Assembly (NCBI RefSeq): GCF_003443895.1
Contig: NZ_QQOA01000033.1
Location: forward strand, 1-64,000
Direction of reading: 5' to 3'
Origin: Paraburkholderia phosphatilytica
GTDB lineage: Bacteria; Pseudomonadota; Gammaproteobacteria; Burkholderiales; Burkholderiaceae
DNA length: 64,000 bases
The notes under the pieces were generated by a model. That model was not told the DNA's origin. It ran no database searches and worked only from the letters and a program-made list of their open reading frames with translations. The position numbers and the translations under genes were made by a program. Positions 16,798 to 25,683 of the stretch are shown in pieces (within the stretch, counting starts at the first letter, position 1; every line of letters starts with the position of its first letter).

Positions 16798-17001
16798 GTG
16801 CGTCTCCTTATGCAGCGCGCCGCGCACTGGACAGGCAAATTAGTGCATGTGGGGCGCGCCACTGTCTCCGAAAGCCACGGTGCAAGCGTCGCGGCGATGA
16901 ATGGCGATTGTCGGGCGGGTCGCTTTTGGCGAAAATTAACTGCCGCCGGGCGCCGTGTCAAGCACTATAGTACATATTGATTGGGTTGGAGGTCTCAAAA
17001 C

Positions 17002-17961
17002 ATGAAGCAAAATTACTCTGCAGAATCGGCATCCATCGACGAGGACGCAAGCTCAGGCGCCAGCCGGGAAGAGCGCGATCCCTTTCTCACGGCGATGGGC
17101 GAGCGCGTGAAGATGCTGCGCGCCCGCCGCGGCATGACGCGCAAGGCGCTGGCAACCGAGACCGGTCTGTCGGAACGGCATCTGGCCAATCTCGAATCCG
17201 GCGTCGGCAATGCTTCGGTGCTGGTGCTCCGGCAGATCGCCGCCACGCTCAACTGTCCGCTCGCGGAAGTGATCGGCGACGTAACGACTTCGTCGGCGGA
17301 ATGGCTGTTGATCCGCGAACTGCTGCAGGGCCGCGACCAGGCCGCGCTGCAGCGCGCCCGCGTCGCGCTCGCCGAGATGTTCTCGCAGGCGCCGCGCGAC
17401 CCGCACCGCAAGGACCGCATCGCGCTGATCGGGCTGCGCGGCGCGGGCAAATCGACGCTCGGCCGGATGCTTGCGCAGGAACTGAAGGCGCCGTTCGTCG
17501 AGCTGACGCGGGTGATCGAGCAGCTGGCGGGTTGCCCGCCGTCGGAAATCCATTCGCTGTATGGCGCGAGCGCGTACCGCCGCTACGAGCATCGCGCGCT
17601 GGAGGCGGTCATCGCCGAGCACCCGCGCGCGGTGATCGCGTCGCCGGGCGGCATCGTGTCCGAGGCGGCCACCTTCAACGCGCTGCTTGCGCACTGCTTC
17701 ACCGTGTGGCTCCAGGCGACGCCGGAAGAGCACATGCGCCGGGTCGTCGCGCAGGGCGACCTGCGGCCGATGTCCGGCAACCGCGAGGCGATGGACGACC
17801 TGAAGCGCATCCTCGCCGGCCGCAGCGAGCTGTACGGCCGCGCGGACATGATTTTCGACACCAGCGAAAAAACCCTGGCCGATGCGTACCTGCAGTTGCG
17901 TGACCGGCTGGCCGCGCGTCTGGCAGCCGAAACCAGCACCGATGGCGCGCTGATCGGCTAG
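17002..17961 (+). CDS. boxR: BoxR, benzoyl-CoA-responsive repressor (HTH plus shikimate kinase-like domain)
   Basis: A 319-residue regulator of the BzdR/BoxR family. Residues about 30-85 form an XRE-type helix-turn-helix (ERVKMLRARRGMTRKALA, then LSERHLANLESG). From about residue 140 there is a shikimate kinase-like domain with P-loop GLRGAGKST. In Azoarcus the kinase-like domain binds benzoyl-CoA and releases DNA. The ATG at 17002 follows GGTTGGAGG. It is divergent from the DUF4863/bclA group and directly upstream of boxCBA. TGCA repeats, the known operator element of this family, lie between its stop and boxC. Confidence 0.92.
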   Translation: MKQNYSAESASIDEDASSGASREERDPFLTAMGERVKMLRARRGMTRKALATETGLSERHLANLESGVGNASVLVLRQIAATLNCPLAEVIGDVTTSSAEWLLIRELLQGRDQAALQRARVALAEMFSQAPRDPHRKDRIALIGLRGAGKSTLGRMLAQELKAPFVELTRVIEQLAGCPPSEIHSLYGASAYRRYEHRALEAVIAEHPRAVIASPGGIVSEAATFNALLAHCFTVWLQATPEEHMRRVVAQGDLRPMSGNREAMDDLKRILAGRSELYGRADMIFDTSEKTLADAYLQLRDRLAARLAAETSTDGALIG

Positions 17962-17988
17962 GTTCTCCGGCCGGCTCGATTAGTCGTA

Positions 17989-18075
17989 TGCATTAAAATG
18001 CATTGAAGTGCTTTACATGGGTATGAAGATGCACTATTGTTCTTCGTAACGAAGTGCACGAAGCCATCATCTGCA
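17989..18075 (+). promoter_or_regulatory. boxC promoter with BoxR-type TGCA operator
   Basis: TGCA occurs at 17989, 17999, 18030, 18055 and 18072, with an imperfect TGCT at 18009. The first three are exactly 10 bases apart, on one face of the helix. A sigma-70-like promoter overlaps them: TTTACA at 18012-18017, a 17-base spacer, and TATTGT at 18035-18040. BzdR/BoxR proteins are known to bind TGCA repeats, so this is the likely repression site for boxCBA. Confidence 0.65.
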
Positions 18076-18131
18076 TGGGGCGGGAGCAGGCGCCGAAGCG
18101 CCGGACTCCCGCCGACACTCAGGAGACGCCC

Positions 18132-19802
18132 ATGTCCGCAGTGGAAACCGCCATCCGGCCGGTCGACTATCGCACCGAGCCGTCCCAGTACCGCCACTGG
18201 AAGCTCAGCTTCGACGGCGCTGTCGCCACGCTCGGCATCGACATCGCCGAAGAGGGCGGCATCCGCGATGGCTACAAGCTGAAGCTGAATTCCTACGACC
18301 TCGGCGTCGACATCGAACTGCACGATGCGCTGCAGCGCATCCGCTTCGAGCATCCGGAGGTGAAGTCGGTCGTCGTGACGAGCCTGAAGGACCGCGTGTT
18401 CTGCTCGGGCGCGAACATCTTCATGCTCGGCCTGTCGACGCACGCGTGGAAGGTCAACTTCTGCAAGTTCACGAACGAGACCCGCAACAGCTTCGAAGAT
18501 TCGTCGCGGCACTCCGGCCTGAAATTCATCGCGGCCGTGAACGGCGCCTGTGCGGGCGGCGGCTATGAACTGGCGATGGCGTGCGACGAAATCTGGCTCG
18601 TCGACGATCGCTCGTCTTCGGTTGCGTTGCCGGAAGTGCCGCTGCTCGGCGTGCTGCCGGGTACCGGCGGTCTCACGCGTCTGACCGACAAGCGCAAGGT
18701 GCGCCACGATCGCGCCGATATCTTCTGTACGGTGGTGGAAGGCATTCGCGGCGAACGCGCGAAAGCATGGCGTCTTGTCGACGAGGTCGTGAAGCCGAAC
18801 CAGTTCAATCAGGCCATTCAGGCGCGCGCGCTCGAGCTAGCGGCACAGAGCGACCGGCCGGCGGATGCAAAGGGCGTCGCGCTGACCCGCATCGAACGTA
18901 ATGAGCGCGAGGACGGCATCGGCTATGCGACGGTCGATGTTTCGATCGACCGCGCGAAGCGCATCGCAACCTTCACCGCGAAGGCGCCGAAGGGTCCGCA
19001 GCCGGACAACCTCGATGCGATCGTCGCGGCCGGCGCCGCCTGGTGGCCGCTGCGGTTCGCACGCGAACTGGACGACGCGATCCTGTCGATGCGGACCAAC
19101 GAACTCGACATCGGCACGTGGATTTTCCGCACCGAAGGCGATGCGCGCGACGTGCTCGCCACGGACGCGACGCTGATGAAGTTCCGCGAGCACTGGTTGG
19201 TGCGCGAAACGATCGGTCTGCTGCGCCGGACGCTTGCGCGCATCGACGTGTCGTCGCGTTCGCTGTTCACGCTGATCGAGCGGGGCTCGTGTTTCGCGGG
19301 CACGTTCGCGGAATTCGCGTTCGCCGCGGACCGCACGTATATGGCCGCGTTGCCCGGCAACGAGGACGAAGAGCCGGCGATCACGCTGTCCGAAGTCAAC
19401 TTCGGGCTCTATCCGATGGTCACGCATCAGTCGCGGCTCGCGCGCCGCTTCTATGATGACGCGACGCAACTCGCGGACGCGCGCGAGCAGATCGGCAAGC
19501 CCGTGAAGCCGCTCGATGCGGAGCGTCTGGGTCTTGTGACCGCGGCGCCCGACGACATCGACTGGGCCGACGAGATCCGTCTCGCACTTGAAGAGCGCGC
19601 GGCGATGTCGCCCGATGCGCTGACGGGCCTCGAAGCGAATCTGCGCTTCAACGGTCCGGAGACGATGGAGACGCGCATTTTCGGGCGGCTGTCCGCGTGG
19701 CAGAACTGGATCTTCAACCGGCCGAACGCGGTGGGCGAGAAGGGCGCGCTCAAGGTGTACGGCAAGGGCAGCAAGGCGCAATTCGACGTCGCGCGGGTGT
19801 GA
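18132..19802 (+). CDS. boxC: Benzoyl-CoA-dihydrodiol lyase (2,3-epoxybenzoyl-CoA dihydrolase)
   Basis: BoxC opens the ring of 2,3-epoxybenzoyl-CoA with two waters, giving 3,4-dehydroadipyl-CoA semialdehyde and formate. The 556-residue protein has a crotonase fold: CSGANIFMLGLSTH and AVNGACAGGGYELAMACDE form the oxyanion-hole region (about residues 95-155), and the length matches the BoxC family, which is much longer than ordinary enoyl-CoA hydratases. The start at 18132 follows AGGAGACGCC. It heads the boxC-boxB-boxA operon. No semialdehyde dehydrogenase gene follows within this window. Confidence 0.95.
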   Translation: MSAVETAIRPVDYRTEPSQYRHWKLSFDGAVATLGIDIAEEGGIRDGYKLKLNSYDLGVDIELHDALQRIRFEHPEVKSVVVTSLKDRVFCSGANIFMLGLSTHAWKVNFCKFTNETRNSFEDSSRHSGLKFIAAVNGACAGGGYELAMACDEIWLVDDRSSSVALPEVPLLGVLPGTGGLTRLTDKRKVRHDRADIFCTVVEGIRGERAKAWRLVDEVVKPNQFNQAIQARALELAAQSDRPADAKGVALTRIERNEREDGIGYATVDVSIDRAKRIATFTAKAPKGPQPDNLDAIVAAGAAWWPLRFARELDDAILSMRTNELDIGTWIFRTEGDARDVLATDATLMKFREHWLVRETIGLLRRTLARIDVSSRSLFTLIERGSCFAGTFAEFAFAADRTYMAALPGNEDEEPAITLSEVNFGLYPMVTHQSRLARRFYDDATQLADAREQIGKPVKPLDAERLGLVTAAPDDIDWADEIRLALEERAAMSPDALTGLEANLRFNGPETMETRIFGRLSAWQNWIFNRPNAVGEKGALKVYGKGSKAQFDVARV

Positions 19803-19866
19803 CGCGCCATCATCGCGCCGCCGCGCCGTGCCATGCACGACACACAACGAACCGACAGGAAACGAC

Positions 19867-21294
19867 ATGTCCACGATCAACTACAGCGAAAAGATCCCGA
19901 ACAACGTCAACCTCGCCGACGACCGGACGCTGCAACGCGCGCTCGAGCAATGGCAGCCGAACTTCCTGTCGTGGTGGGGCGACATGGGACCGGATGGCTC
20001 GCACGGCTACGACGTCTATCTGCGCACGGCCGTCAGCGTGGATCCGGGCGGCTGGGCGCATTTCGATCACGTGAAGATGCCCGACTACCGCTGGGGCATT
20101 TTCCTCGCGCCGGGCGAAGCCGACCGCAAGATCCACTTCGGCGCGCACAAGGGCGAGGCCGCGTGGCATGACGTACCGGGCGAGCATCGCGCGAACCTGC
20201 GCCGCATCATCGTCACGCAGGGCGACACCGAGCCGGCCTCCGTCGAGCAGCAGCGCCATCTCGGTCTCACGGCGCCGTCGATGTACGACCTGCGCAACCT
20301 GTTCCAGGTGAATGTGGAAGAGGGCCGGCACCTGTGGGCGATGGTGTATCTGCTGCATCGCTACTTCGGACGCGATGGTCGTGAGGAAGCCGAAGCATTG
20401 CTCGAACGCCGATCCGGCGATGACGACAATCCGCGCATTCTCGGCGCGTTCAACGAGCGCACGCCGGACTGGCTCGCGTTCTTCATGTTCACCTACTTCA
20501 CCGATCGCGACGGCAAGTTCCAGCTGTCGGCGCTTGCGGAGTCGGGTTTCGATCCGCTCGCCCGCACGACGAAATTCATGCTGACGGAAGAGGCGCATCA
20601 CATGTTTGTCGGCGAATCGGGCGTGTCGCGCGTCGTGCAGCGCACTGCCCAGGTGATCAACGAACTGAACACCGACGATCCGGCGCGGCTGCGCGCGGCC
20701 GGCGTGATCGATCTGGACACGCTGCAGCGCTACCTGAATTTCCACTACTCCGTCACGATCGACCTGTTCGGCGCGGACCAGTCGTCGAACGCGGCGACGT
20801 TCTACAGCTCGGGTCTGAAGGGCCGCTACGAAGAGACCAAGCGCGACGACGACCATCAGCTCGAAGGCCAGTCGTACCGGCTGCTCGACGTGCAGGACGG
20901 CAGGCTCGTCGAACGCGAGGTGCCGATGTTGAACGCGATGAACGAGGTGCTGCGCGACGATTACATCAAGGACTCGGTGGCGGGCGTGAACCGCTGGAAC
21001 AAGGTGCTCGAGAAGGCCGGCATCGGCTTCCGGCTGACGGTGCCGCACAAGGCGTTCAATCGCCAGATCGGCACGTTCGCCGGCTTGCGCGTGTCGCCGG
21101 ACGGCCGTGTGATCGATGCGGCCGAATGGGCCGCGAACGAAGCGAAGTGGCTGCCGACGCCGGAAGATCGCGCGTTCGTCGCGTCGCTGATGGGCCGGGT
21201 GATCGAACCGGGCAAGTTCGCGAACTGGATCGCGCCGCCGGCGATGGGCATCAACCGTCAGCCGGTCGATTTCGAGTACGTGCGGTTCAACTGA
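19867..21294 (+). CDS. boxB: Benzoyl-CoA 2,3-epoxidase, di-iron oxygenase subunit
   Basis: BoxB adds one oxygen atom to benzoyl-CoA, forming the 2,3-epoxide. The 475-residue protein shows the di-iron ligand set with the family's spacing: Glu-122, Glu-152 with His-155 (VEEGRH), Asp-213 (FTDRDG) and Glu-242 with His-245 (TEEAHHMF). These are offset by two from the published Azoarcus BoxB ligands as I recall them. Start ATG 19867. Electrons come from BoxA, encoded next. Confidence 0.95.
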   Translation: MSTINYSEKIPNNVNLADDRTLQRALEQWQPNFLSWWGDMGPDGSHGYDVYLRTAVSVDPGGWAHFDHVKMPDYRWGIFLAPGEADRKIHFGAHKGEAAWHDVPGEHRANLRRIIVTQGDTEPASVEQQRHLGLTAPSMYDLRNLFQVNVEEGRHLWAMVYLLHRYFGRDGREEAEALLERRSGDDDNPRILGAFNERTPDWLAFFMFTYFTDRDGKFQLSALAESGFDPLARTTKFMLTEEAHHMFVGESGVSRVVQRTAQVINELNTDDPARLRAAGVIDLDTLQRYLNFHYSVTIDLFGADQSSNAATFYSSGLKGRYEETKRDDDHQLEGQSYRLLDVQDGRLVEREVPMLNAMNEVLRDDYIKDSVAGVNRWNKVLEKAGIGFRLTVPHKAFNRQIGTFAGLRVSPDGRVIDAAEWAANEAKWLPTPEDRAFVASLMGRVIEPGKFANWIAPPAMGINRQPVDFEYVRFN

Positions 21295-21337
21295 TCGCGC
21301 TTTGCATCACGGCATGAGGCATGAGAAGGAGACACGC

Positions 21338-22591
21338 ATGAACGCGCCAGAATCGGCCGATGTGCTGAGGCAGCACCTGATCGACCCGGAAATCTGCATT
21401 CGCTGCAATACCTGCGAAGAGACCTGTCCGATCGACGCGATCACGCACGACAGCAACAACTACGTCGTGAAGGCGGACGTGTGCAATGGCTGCATGGCGT
21501 GCGTGCCGCCGTGCCCGACCGGCGCGATCGACAACTGGCGGCTGGTGCTGAAAGCGGATGCGTATTCCGTCGACGAGCAACTGGGCTGGGACGTGCTGCC
21601 CGAGCAGGGCACCACGGCGGCGCTCGCGCCGGCCGCCGTCGATACGAGTTCAGCAGCAGCGTCCACGCCGGATAACGCGATCGACGACCCGTCTCCGGAA
21701 GTGGACACCGTGCGCGGTTCGACGGTACCGCCGTGGTCGGCCGCGAAGCCGTACGTGAACCTGTACGCGCACAAGGCGCCGGTGAAGGCGACGGTGGTCG
21801 GCAACTATCGTCTGACGGACGAAGCGACGGAAAGCGACATCCATCACATCGTGCTGGATTTCGGCACGATACCGTTTCCGGTGCTGGAAGGGCAGTCGAT
21901 CGGCATCCTGCCGCCGGGCGCGAGCGCGGACGGGCGCGCGCACCACGCGCGGCAGTACTCGATCGCGAGTCCGCGCGACGGCGAGCGTCCGCGCTACAAC
22001 AACGTGTCGCTCACCGTGAAGCGCGTGACCCAGGATCACGCGGGCGGTGCGACGGTCGGCGTCTGCTCGAACTATCTGTGCGATCTGAAGAAAGGCGATG
22101 CCGTCGACGTGATCGGCCCGTTCGGCAGCACCTTCCTGATGCCGAATCATCCGGACTCGCACCTGCTGATGATCTGCACGGGCACCGGCTCCGCGCCGAT
22201 GCGAGCGATGACCGAGTACCGGCGCCGTCGCCGGCTGAAAGGCGCGACCGGCAAGCTGCTGCTGTTCTTCGGCGCGCGCACGAAGGAAGAGCTGCCTTAT
22301 TTCGGACCCCTCGTGAATCTGCCGAAGGACTTCATCGACACGAATCTCGCGTTTTCACGCACGCCTGGGCAGCCGAAACGCTACGTGCAGGACGCGATGC
22401 GCGAGCGCGCCGCGGATGTCGCGCAGCTGCTGAAGGACGCGAACACGTACATTTACGTGTGCGGCCTGAAAGGCATGGAGGACGGCGTGCTGCAGGCGCT
22501 GAAGGATGTCGCCGAGCGTCATGGGCTGAACTGGGAGACCCTGTGGCAGACGCTCAAGCGCGAAGGGCGGCTGCATCTGGAGACGTACTGA
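21338..22591 (+). CDS. boxA: Benzoyl-CoA 2,3-epoxidase, reductase subunit
   Basis: BoxA passes electrons from NADPH to BoxB. The 417-residue protein has an N-terminal two-[4Fe-4S] ferredoxin domain with Cys-20, -23, -26, -30 and Cys-49, -52, -55, -59. A variable alanine/threonine-rich linker (about residues 90-130) follows, then a ferredoxin-NADP reductase-like module with the FAD motif RQYSIASPRDGE and the NADP motif CTGTGSAPMRAM. The start at 21338 follows AGAAGGAGAC. It closes the boxCBA operon. Confidence 0.95.
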   Translation: MNAPESADVLRQHLIDPEICIRCNTCEETCPIDAITHDSNNYVVKADVCNGCMACVPPCPTGAIDNWRLVLKADAYSVDEQLGWDVLPEQGTTAALAPAAVDTSSAAASTPDNAIDDPSPEVDTVRGSTVPPWSAAKPYVNLYAHKAPVKATVVGNYRLTDEATESDIHHIVLDFGTIPFPVLEGQSIGILPPGASADGRAHHARQYSIASPRDGERPRYNNVSLTVKRVTQDHAGGATVGVCSNYLCDLKKGDAVDVIGPFGSTFLMPNHPDSHLLMICTGTGSAPMRAMTEYRRRRRLKGATGKLLLFFGARTKEELPYFGPLVNLPKDFIDTNLAFSRTPGQPKRYVQDAMRERAADVAQLLKDANTYIYVCGLKGMEDGVLQALKDVAERHGLNWETLWQTLKREGRLHLETY

Positions 22592-22615
22592 GCAGCCTGG
22601 CGGGCCGCTCTCATC

Positions 22616-22792
22616 TCAGCTTGTGACGTGCGTCAGCAACGTGCGAGCGAACGGAATCAGATGTTCGCCGCCGAGCATCCCCAGCAGGCCGATCAGCGCC
22701 ACCGTCGGCGGCGCCGGCGAGCGCACGCCGATCAGGTTGTACAGCAGGCCCACCGCGAGTCCCGCGGCCAGTGAGATCAGATACGGTTTCAT
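22616..22792 (-). CDS. XapX domain (DUF1427) small membrane protein
   Basis: A 58-residue protein, read directly from the minus strand. It starts MKPYLISLAAGLAVGLLYN, continues with IGVRSPAPPTVALIGLLGM and ends LLTHVTS. Two hydrophobic helices flank the VRSPAPP turn that defines the XapX family. The function of the family is not known. The ATG at 22792 lies 16 bases after the stop of the oxidoreductase gene, so both are probably one transcript. Confidence 0.85.
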   Translation of the reverse strand: MKPYLISLAAGLAVGLLYNLIGVRSPAPPTVALIGLLGMLGGEHLIPFARTLLTHVTS

Positions 22793-22808
22793 GACGAGGC
22801 GCCTGGCT

Positions 22809-23774
22809 TCACATGTTGATCACGACGCGGCCACGCGTGCCGCCTGCCACCGCGCCATACGCGGCGCGCGCATCGTCGAGTGGGAAACGCTGCGCGATCA
22901 CGGGCGCTTCGAACTGCCCGGCGTCGAAGCCTTTGGCGATCTCCGTCATCAGCGCGGCCGATTCGGTCACGCCGAGCTTCGCGCTGTCCGCCCCGAGCAG
23001 TTGTGTCTCGTTGTGATAGAAGTCGATCAGATCGAATTCGACGCGGCGTTTGCCCGTCGCGCTGATCTCGACGACGCGGCCGCGCCGGCGTGCGAGGCTC
23101 AGCGCCAGTTCGAACGCGACGCCGCCCACGGCGTCGTACACGACATCTGCGCCTTGTCCTTCGGTGAGTGATCGCACGGCTTGCACTGCGCCGTCGCCGA
23201 ACGACACGTAGTGGTCGATCAGGCGCCCAGCCGGCGAGTTCGCATCCGGCATGCTGCGATCGACGGCGATCACGCGCGCGCCGCGCGCCTTCGCGATCTG
23301 CGTGACCGCGCCGCCCACGCCGCCGGACGCGCCGATCACCGCAATTGTCTCGCCCTGCGCGAGCTGCGCGAATTCGACTGTCCCGAGCCATGCCACGACG
23401 AAGTTCACGCCGATCGATGCAGCCTGCTCGTGCGTCAGCACTTTCGGTTTGCGGCTCAACGCGGCGATCGGAATCTCGATGAATTCCGCGTGCGTGCCAT
23501 CGCGCGTGAAGCCGATGTCGCCGCCGGTGCCCCACACGTCGACGCCGAGCCACACGGCCGGACCCTTGACCACGACGCCGCTGAAATCGCGGCCCGGCAC
23601 GCGCGGCAAGGTCGTGTGGCCGAAATGACCCGACACGTTCTTTACGTCGCTGGGATTCACCGACGCGCTCTTCACCTGCACGAGCACGTTGCCGGGCACG
23701 GGTTCGGGCGTCGGCAGATCGACGACGGCAAGCGTATCGGGCTGGCCGAACTGCGTGATCTGGATGGCTTTCAT
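22809..23774 (-). CDS. MDR-family NADP-dependent oxidoreductase (quinone oxidoreductase-like)
   Basis: A 321-residue zinc-independent medium-chain reductase. The N-terminal domain has MKAIQITQFGQPDTLAVVD and SVNPSDVKN. The NADP-binding turn is VIGASGGVGGAVTQIAK (about residues 145-160), and GRVVINM closes the protein. It probably reduces quinones or enones. The start MKAIQ at 23774 is the family-standard N-terminus, so the open frame to 23864 is ignored. It heads a two-gene unit with the XapX gene. Confidence 0.87.
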   Translation of the reverse strand: MKAIQITQFGQPDTLAVVDLPTPEPVPGNVLVQVKSASVNPSDVKNVSGHFGHTTLPRVPGRDFSGVVVKGPAVWLGVDVWGTGGDIGFTRDGTHAEFIEIPIAALSRKPKVLTHEQAASIGVNFVVAWLGTVEFAQLAQGETIAVIGASGGVGGAVTQIAKARGARVIAVDRSMPDANSPAGRLIDHYVSFGDGAVQAVRSLTEGQGADVVYDAVGGVAFELALSLARRRGRVVEISATGKRRVEFDLIDFYHNETQLLGADSAKLGVTESAALMTEIAKGFDAGQFEAPVIAQRFPLDDARAAYGAVAGGTRGRVVINM

Positions 23775-23963
23775 CGGATGAACTCCTGGATTCGATCGGA
23801 CTGAGTGGGCTGCATGCATCGATTGAAGTCCGCAGCGTTGAATCGCAGTGTAGGGCGGACGCACGCGACCGTCTGGACAAGGACTTTCGAATTCCGGACA
23901 AGGCGTTGGCGCGAGGCGGCACCGCTATACTGCATGGATCGAAAATCACAGTGGAGAGACATC

Positions 23964-24392
23964 ATGCGAACCAGCGCGCGCAACCAGTTTGGCGGAGCCG
24001 TCACGGCGGTCAAGGCCGGCGCCGTCAACGACGAGATCACGCTGAAAAGCAGCGACGGCCTCGAGATCGTCGCGGTGATCACGCACGGCAGCGCCGCGTC
24101 GCTCGGCCTCGCCGCCGGCAAGCCGGCCATCGCACTCGTGAAGGCTTCGTCGGTGATCGTGATGGCCGATGACGCGAGCGGCAAGACGTCGGCGCGCAAC
24201 TGCATCGCGGGCACGGTATCGTCGGTCACGAAAGGGGCGGTCAATTCCGAAGTGGTGATCGCGGCACAGGGCGGCGCTCAGGTCGCGGCGATCATCACGA
24301 ACGAAAGCGCCGACCGTCTCGGGCTCGCGAAGGGCGCGGCGGCGTCGGCGATCTTCAAGGCGTCGAGCGTGATCGTCGCGGTCGACGACTGA
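23964..24392 (+). CDS. Two-Mop-domain molybdenum-binding protein (molbindin)
   Basis: A 142-residue protein made of two tandem Mop/TOBE domains. Residues 1-70 and 72-142 repeat the same pattern: SARNQFGGAVTAVKAGAVND and SARNCIAGTVSSVTKGAVNS, each ending in KASSVIV followed by acidic residues. Mop domains bind molybdate or tungstate at subunit interfaces and serve as storage or as the sensing half of ModE. GTGGAGAGAC precedes ATG 23964. A ModE-type DNA-binding domain without Mop domains is encoded at 26994-27446, so the two proteins may together equal one ModE. Confidence 0.9.
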   Translation: MRTSARNQFGGAVTAVKAGAVNDEITLKSSDGLEIVAVITHGSAASLGLAAGKPAIALVKASSVIVMADDASGKTSARNCIAGTVSSVTKGAVNSEVVIAAQGGAQVAAIITNESADRLGLAKGAAASAIFKASSVIVAVDD

Positions 24393-24418
24393 TCGCGGCG
24401 CGACGCGCGACTCAACGC

Positions 24419-24439
24419 GCCGTTGCTTAAGGCAACGGC
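24419..24439. terminator. Hairpin between convergent mop and lipoprotein genes
   Basis: GCCGTTGC-TTAAG-GCAACGGC, with perfect eight-base arms, between two converging genes. There is no clear T-run on either side, so it may be a weak terminator or an RNA-stabilising hairpin. Confidence 0.45.
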
Positions 24440-25498
24440 TCAACGCAACGGCAAGATCCGCAGCGCGCTGACCCCCGACGTTCCCGACGCGCGATCCACC
24501 ACGACGAGGCGGTTGCGCGGCGCATCCACCGCGATGCCGCGGGCCTGCTGGAAGTCGTTCGCGAGCACGCTCGTCGTGCCATCGGCCGCGATCGCGCAGA
24601 CGCCAGTCGCGCCGCATTTCGTGAAGAGCCGGCCGTCGGGCGCGGCCGCGAGCAGATCCGGCGCGTCGACATGTGCGAACGCGGCGCCCGATACCGCCGG
24701 TTGCGCCATCGAGAGCAACGTGGCGAGACTCGCGCGCTGGATCGTGTTCTGCGCCTGATCGGACACGTACACGTTGTCGCCCGCCACCGCGACGCCGACC
24801 GGCTTCACGAGGTCGACGACCAGATCGCGTTCGTTCGCGGTGCCCGTCACCGGATCGTAGGTGATGAGACTCAGGCCGCCGTGCTCCGGCTCGTTGCCGT
24901 TTTTCACGAACCACGTCGACAGCAGCTTGCCGCGGCCGAGCGACGCGAGGCCGAGCCGGCGCCGCGTCGGATCGATGCCGGTGAGCTGGATCAAGGCGTC
25001 GCCGCCCGTCGTCGCGGTGGGCGGCGCGGCGACGAACACCGCGCTGGCGGTGCCGAAGCCGAAGCGCTCGATCAGGAGCGTGCCGGCGTCGTCGAAGGCG
25101 ATCTGGCTCAAGCTCGTCGGCTGGCCGGGAACGGGCGGCAGCGTCGCGTAGGACGTGAAGCGCGTGCCGTCGGCGGATTGCAGCACGCTGTTGGTGTTTT
25201 CGTCGGTGACGAAGAGCGCCCCGTCCGTGGCGCGGACCGCGAGACCGTTCGGCTTCGCGGCGATCGCGATGCGTTGCGGTGTGACGGGGGGCAGGGGCGC
25301 GGCGTTGGTGCTGGTCGAAGCCGCAACGGGGGAATGCGCCGGCGTTGCGGGCGGTGCGGAACTGCAGGCCGCTGTCAGCGCGACCACCGCGGCGGCGAGT
25401 GTGGCCGCGCCGATGCGGGCCGCATGCATTTTAGTGCTCACAGCGCTCGCATTCTGTACCGTTGCGCCGCCTGTTTGTCGCCGCGTTGCCATCGCCAT
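24440..25498 (-). CDS. Predicted lipoprotein with beta-propeller (NHL/SMP-30-like) repeats
   Basis: A 352-residue protein with a lipoprotein signal: a hydrophobic stretch before LTAAC, with the lipidated Cys at residue 45. A Pro/Ala/Thr-rich linker follows, then repeated blades of the type PNGLAVRATDGALFVTDENTN, KPVGVAVAGDNVYVSDQAQNT and ARGIAVDAPRNRLVVVDRASG, typical of a six-bladed propeller. It is probably anchored in the outer membrane, facing the periplasm. ATG 25498 is supported by GGAGAAC; an internal ATG at 25429 would give a shorter signal peptide. Ligand unknown. Confidence 0.78.
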   Translation of the reverse strand: MAMATRRQTGGATVQNASAVSTKMHAARIGAATLAAAVVALTAACSSAPPATPAHSPVAASTSTNAAPLPPVTPQRIAIAAKPNGLAVRATDGALFVTDENTNSVLQSADGTRFTSYATLPPVPGQPTSLSQIAFDDAGTLLIERFGFGTASAVFVAAPPTATTGGDALIQLTGIDPTRRRLGLASLGRGKLLSTWFVKNGNEPEHGGLSLITYDPVTGTANERDLVVDLVKPVGVAVAGDNVYVSDQAQNTIQRASLATLLSMAQPAVSGAAFAHVDAPDLLAAAPDGRLFTKCGATGVCAIAADGTTSVLANDFQQARGIAVDAPRNRLVVVDRASGTSGVSALRILPLR

Positions 25499-25683
25499 GC
25501 TGGGTTCTCCGTCGCCGCGGGCCGCCGCGGTCTGTGTATTTCGAAAGTCTGCATATTAGGGCATGCGTGTTGCGGGATGGCCGATATACGACGGTCCGCG
25601 TGTTCGCTGTGCTCCGGCAGCGTAATATACCGATCGATACAGCGCGGAGCACGCTGCTCCGTCGTGCCGCTGGAGACGCGCCC

